From Cloeon dipterum (Eukaryota; Arthropoda; Insecta; Ephemeroptera; Baetidae): a DNA stretch of 64,000 nucleotides. The stretch's first letter is position 1. Each line of letters starts with the position of its first letter. Made by a program: the position numbers and the translations under genes. The stretch is taken from the NCBI RefSeq assembly GCF_949628265.1, contig NC_088790.1, positions 23,874,545-23,938,544 on the forward strand. Direction: 5' to 3'. Positions 63,131 through 64,000 of this stretch are shown here, one piece after another. The notes under the pieces were generated by a model. That model saw only the letters and a program-made list of their open reading frames with translations, searched no databases and was not told the origin of the DNA.

Positions 63131-63742
63131 GAGATTTTCGCCGTCTGACAATGTTCGATCTTTCATTAGGGTTGCACCAAATTCCCATTCCTCAAGAGAC
63201 CATTATTTGAAATAAAGCAGGAGAGAACCTGGAAAAAAAGTATCGGATACATAAAATTGAGCAGCAAACCGAAATCTAAAGCCTTTTTTATTTATTCTTC
63301 GAATAAAAATCGGCCCCTGAATTTTCTACTTTGCTTATTAATATATGGGCACTAGGAAAATTCTAAAAAATTCTTTTATTTTCAATCACATTTTTAATTT
63401 AATCGGAAATTTCATCAGCTTTCAGAAAATTTTTAAATTTTCTCTGCGATTTATACATTAAAACCAGACAAAGCTCCAGACTTGAAATTTGGTCCAAACT
63501 TGAAGAGTTGAATTACTAAAAAATTGGGCGGAAATTTAATTCCATTTTTTCCAAAGTTTCAAATCAACCGAATTTTTCGTGAGACGATTTTCAATGTCAA
63601 CTGTTAAATTTTATTGTTATTTGGTGCTTATTAAAATCCGTCTTTTTAGATGAATGTTTGAATACTAAAAATGAAAGTATATATGGTTTAGAAATAACAC
63701 TAAAGTCATAATATATCGATGTGTTAAAATTTATTAACAGTT

Positions 63743-64000
63743 CTACCAAATGAACGCAGCCTTTTCCCTGAGGACTTTGACACCGTTGTCGATCCAGTCT
63801 TGAGAATTGATCCACAGTTCAGACGCAGACTCTAAAGTGGCCATCAGACTTGCGCCTTTCCACGTGATGATTTGCGGGTCTGTATCCTTCACGGACGTGA
63901 CAACCTCCATTTGGTCTTCAAACATAATGGAAATGAATTATTATTTTACTATGATTTTTTTTTTAAATATTACCACTTCTGTACATGAAGGGAATTTGCA
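63743..64000 (-). CDS. Arp8: Actin-related protein 8 (INO80 complex), C-terminal end only
   Basis: Arp8 is a nuclear actin-related subunit of the INO80 chromatin remodeller. Two exons are visible: 63974 to the window edge (frame IPFMYRS) and 63915-63743, joined in phase and ending in TAG. The C-terminus DPQIITWKGASLMATLESAS, then ELWINSQDW and VKVLREKAAFIW, has the Arp8 signature (WKG, ELWI, LRE, F-W end). The acceptor TTTGAAG is weak but in phase. A minus-strand AATAAA (TTTATT at 63730-63735) lies only about 7 bp past the stop codon, so the 3' UTR may be very short. The rest of the gene is outside the window. Confidence 0.85.

Noticed and set aside
1..64000. tRNA, rRNA, CRISPR, operon or prophage features
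   Set aside because: No complete tRNA fold, rRNA segment or prokaryotic feature was seen; all genes are spliced eukaryotic genes.

Overview
This window is nuclear DNA from an arthropod, most likely an insect. It is AT-rich, with spliced genes, many introns of 50-70 bp alongside larger ones, canonical GT-AG junctions and several families of short palindromic or dispersed repeats. A histamine-gated chloride channel of the Ort type and a full-length Nipped-B close to the fly length support an insect or close hexapod. The order cannot be decided from the sequence. No viral, bacterial or CRISPR content was seen.

Layout. 1-13200, minus strand: Milton/TRAK, the kinesin-mitochondria adaptor; its 3' end runs off the left edge and it has an alternative first exon at 9650-9848. 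14591-16207, minus: a MOB3-type kinase activator. 17141-18420, plus: signal recognition particle receptor beta. 18609-19737, minus: a deoxynucleoside kinase with a mitochondrial-type leader. 20569-21452, plus: a Rad6/UBE2A-B ubiquitin-conjugating enzyme. 22499-25541, minus: a 529-residue RRM protein I do not recognise. 26996-39844, plus: Nipped-B/NIPBL in 28 coding exons. 41304-45394, plus: a broken copy of Brd8 whose last intron is occupied by a 2.5 kb palindromic element. 47892-53911 (leader exon at 56661), minus: ort. 63743 to the right edge, minus: the C-terminus of Arp8. I joined exons by hand; for the seven complete genes the total lengths are multiples of three and each ends at a stop codon.

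The genes do not form one pathway. They are mostly housekeeping genes arranged as compact divergent pairs (Mob3/SRPRB, dNK/Rad6, RRM gene/Nipped-B) and convergent pairs (SRPRB/dNK, Rad6/RRM gene). The Rad6 and RRM transcripts have facing polyadenylation signals only 29 bp apart.

The most unusual region is 42747-45214. It is a foldback (inverted-repeat) element with outer arms of about 350 bp and inner arms of about 210 bp. Each inner arm carries an outward-facing TATA box. The left half holds an intronless, GC-rich ORF for an OARD1/TARG1-like macrodomain, a predicted ADP-ribosyl-acyl hydrolase. The right half lacks this cargo. The element sits inside a Brd8 copy inactivated by a 10-bp tandem duplication, a nonsense codon and a TA-slippage insertion. 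Other mobile-type sequence includes three copies of a 420-bp palindromic MITE, a 430-bp dispersed repeat family, a hAT-like MITE in a Nipped-B intron, a GC-rich inverted repeat at 58649-59271, a hairpin element at 61912-62055 and a possible tRNA-derived SINE pair.
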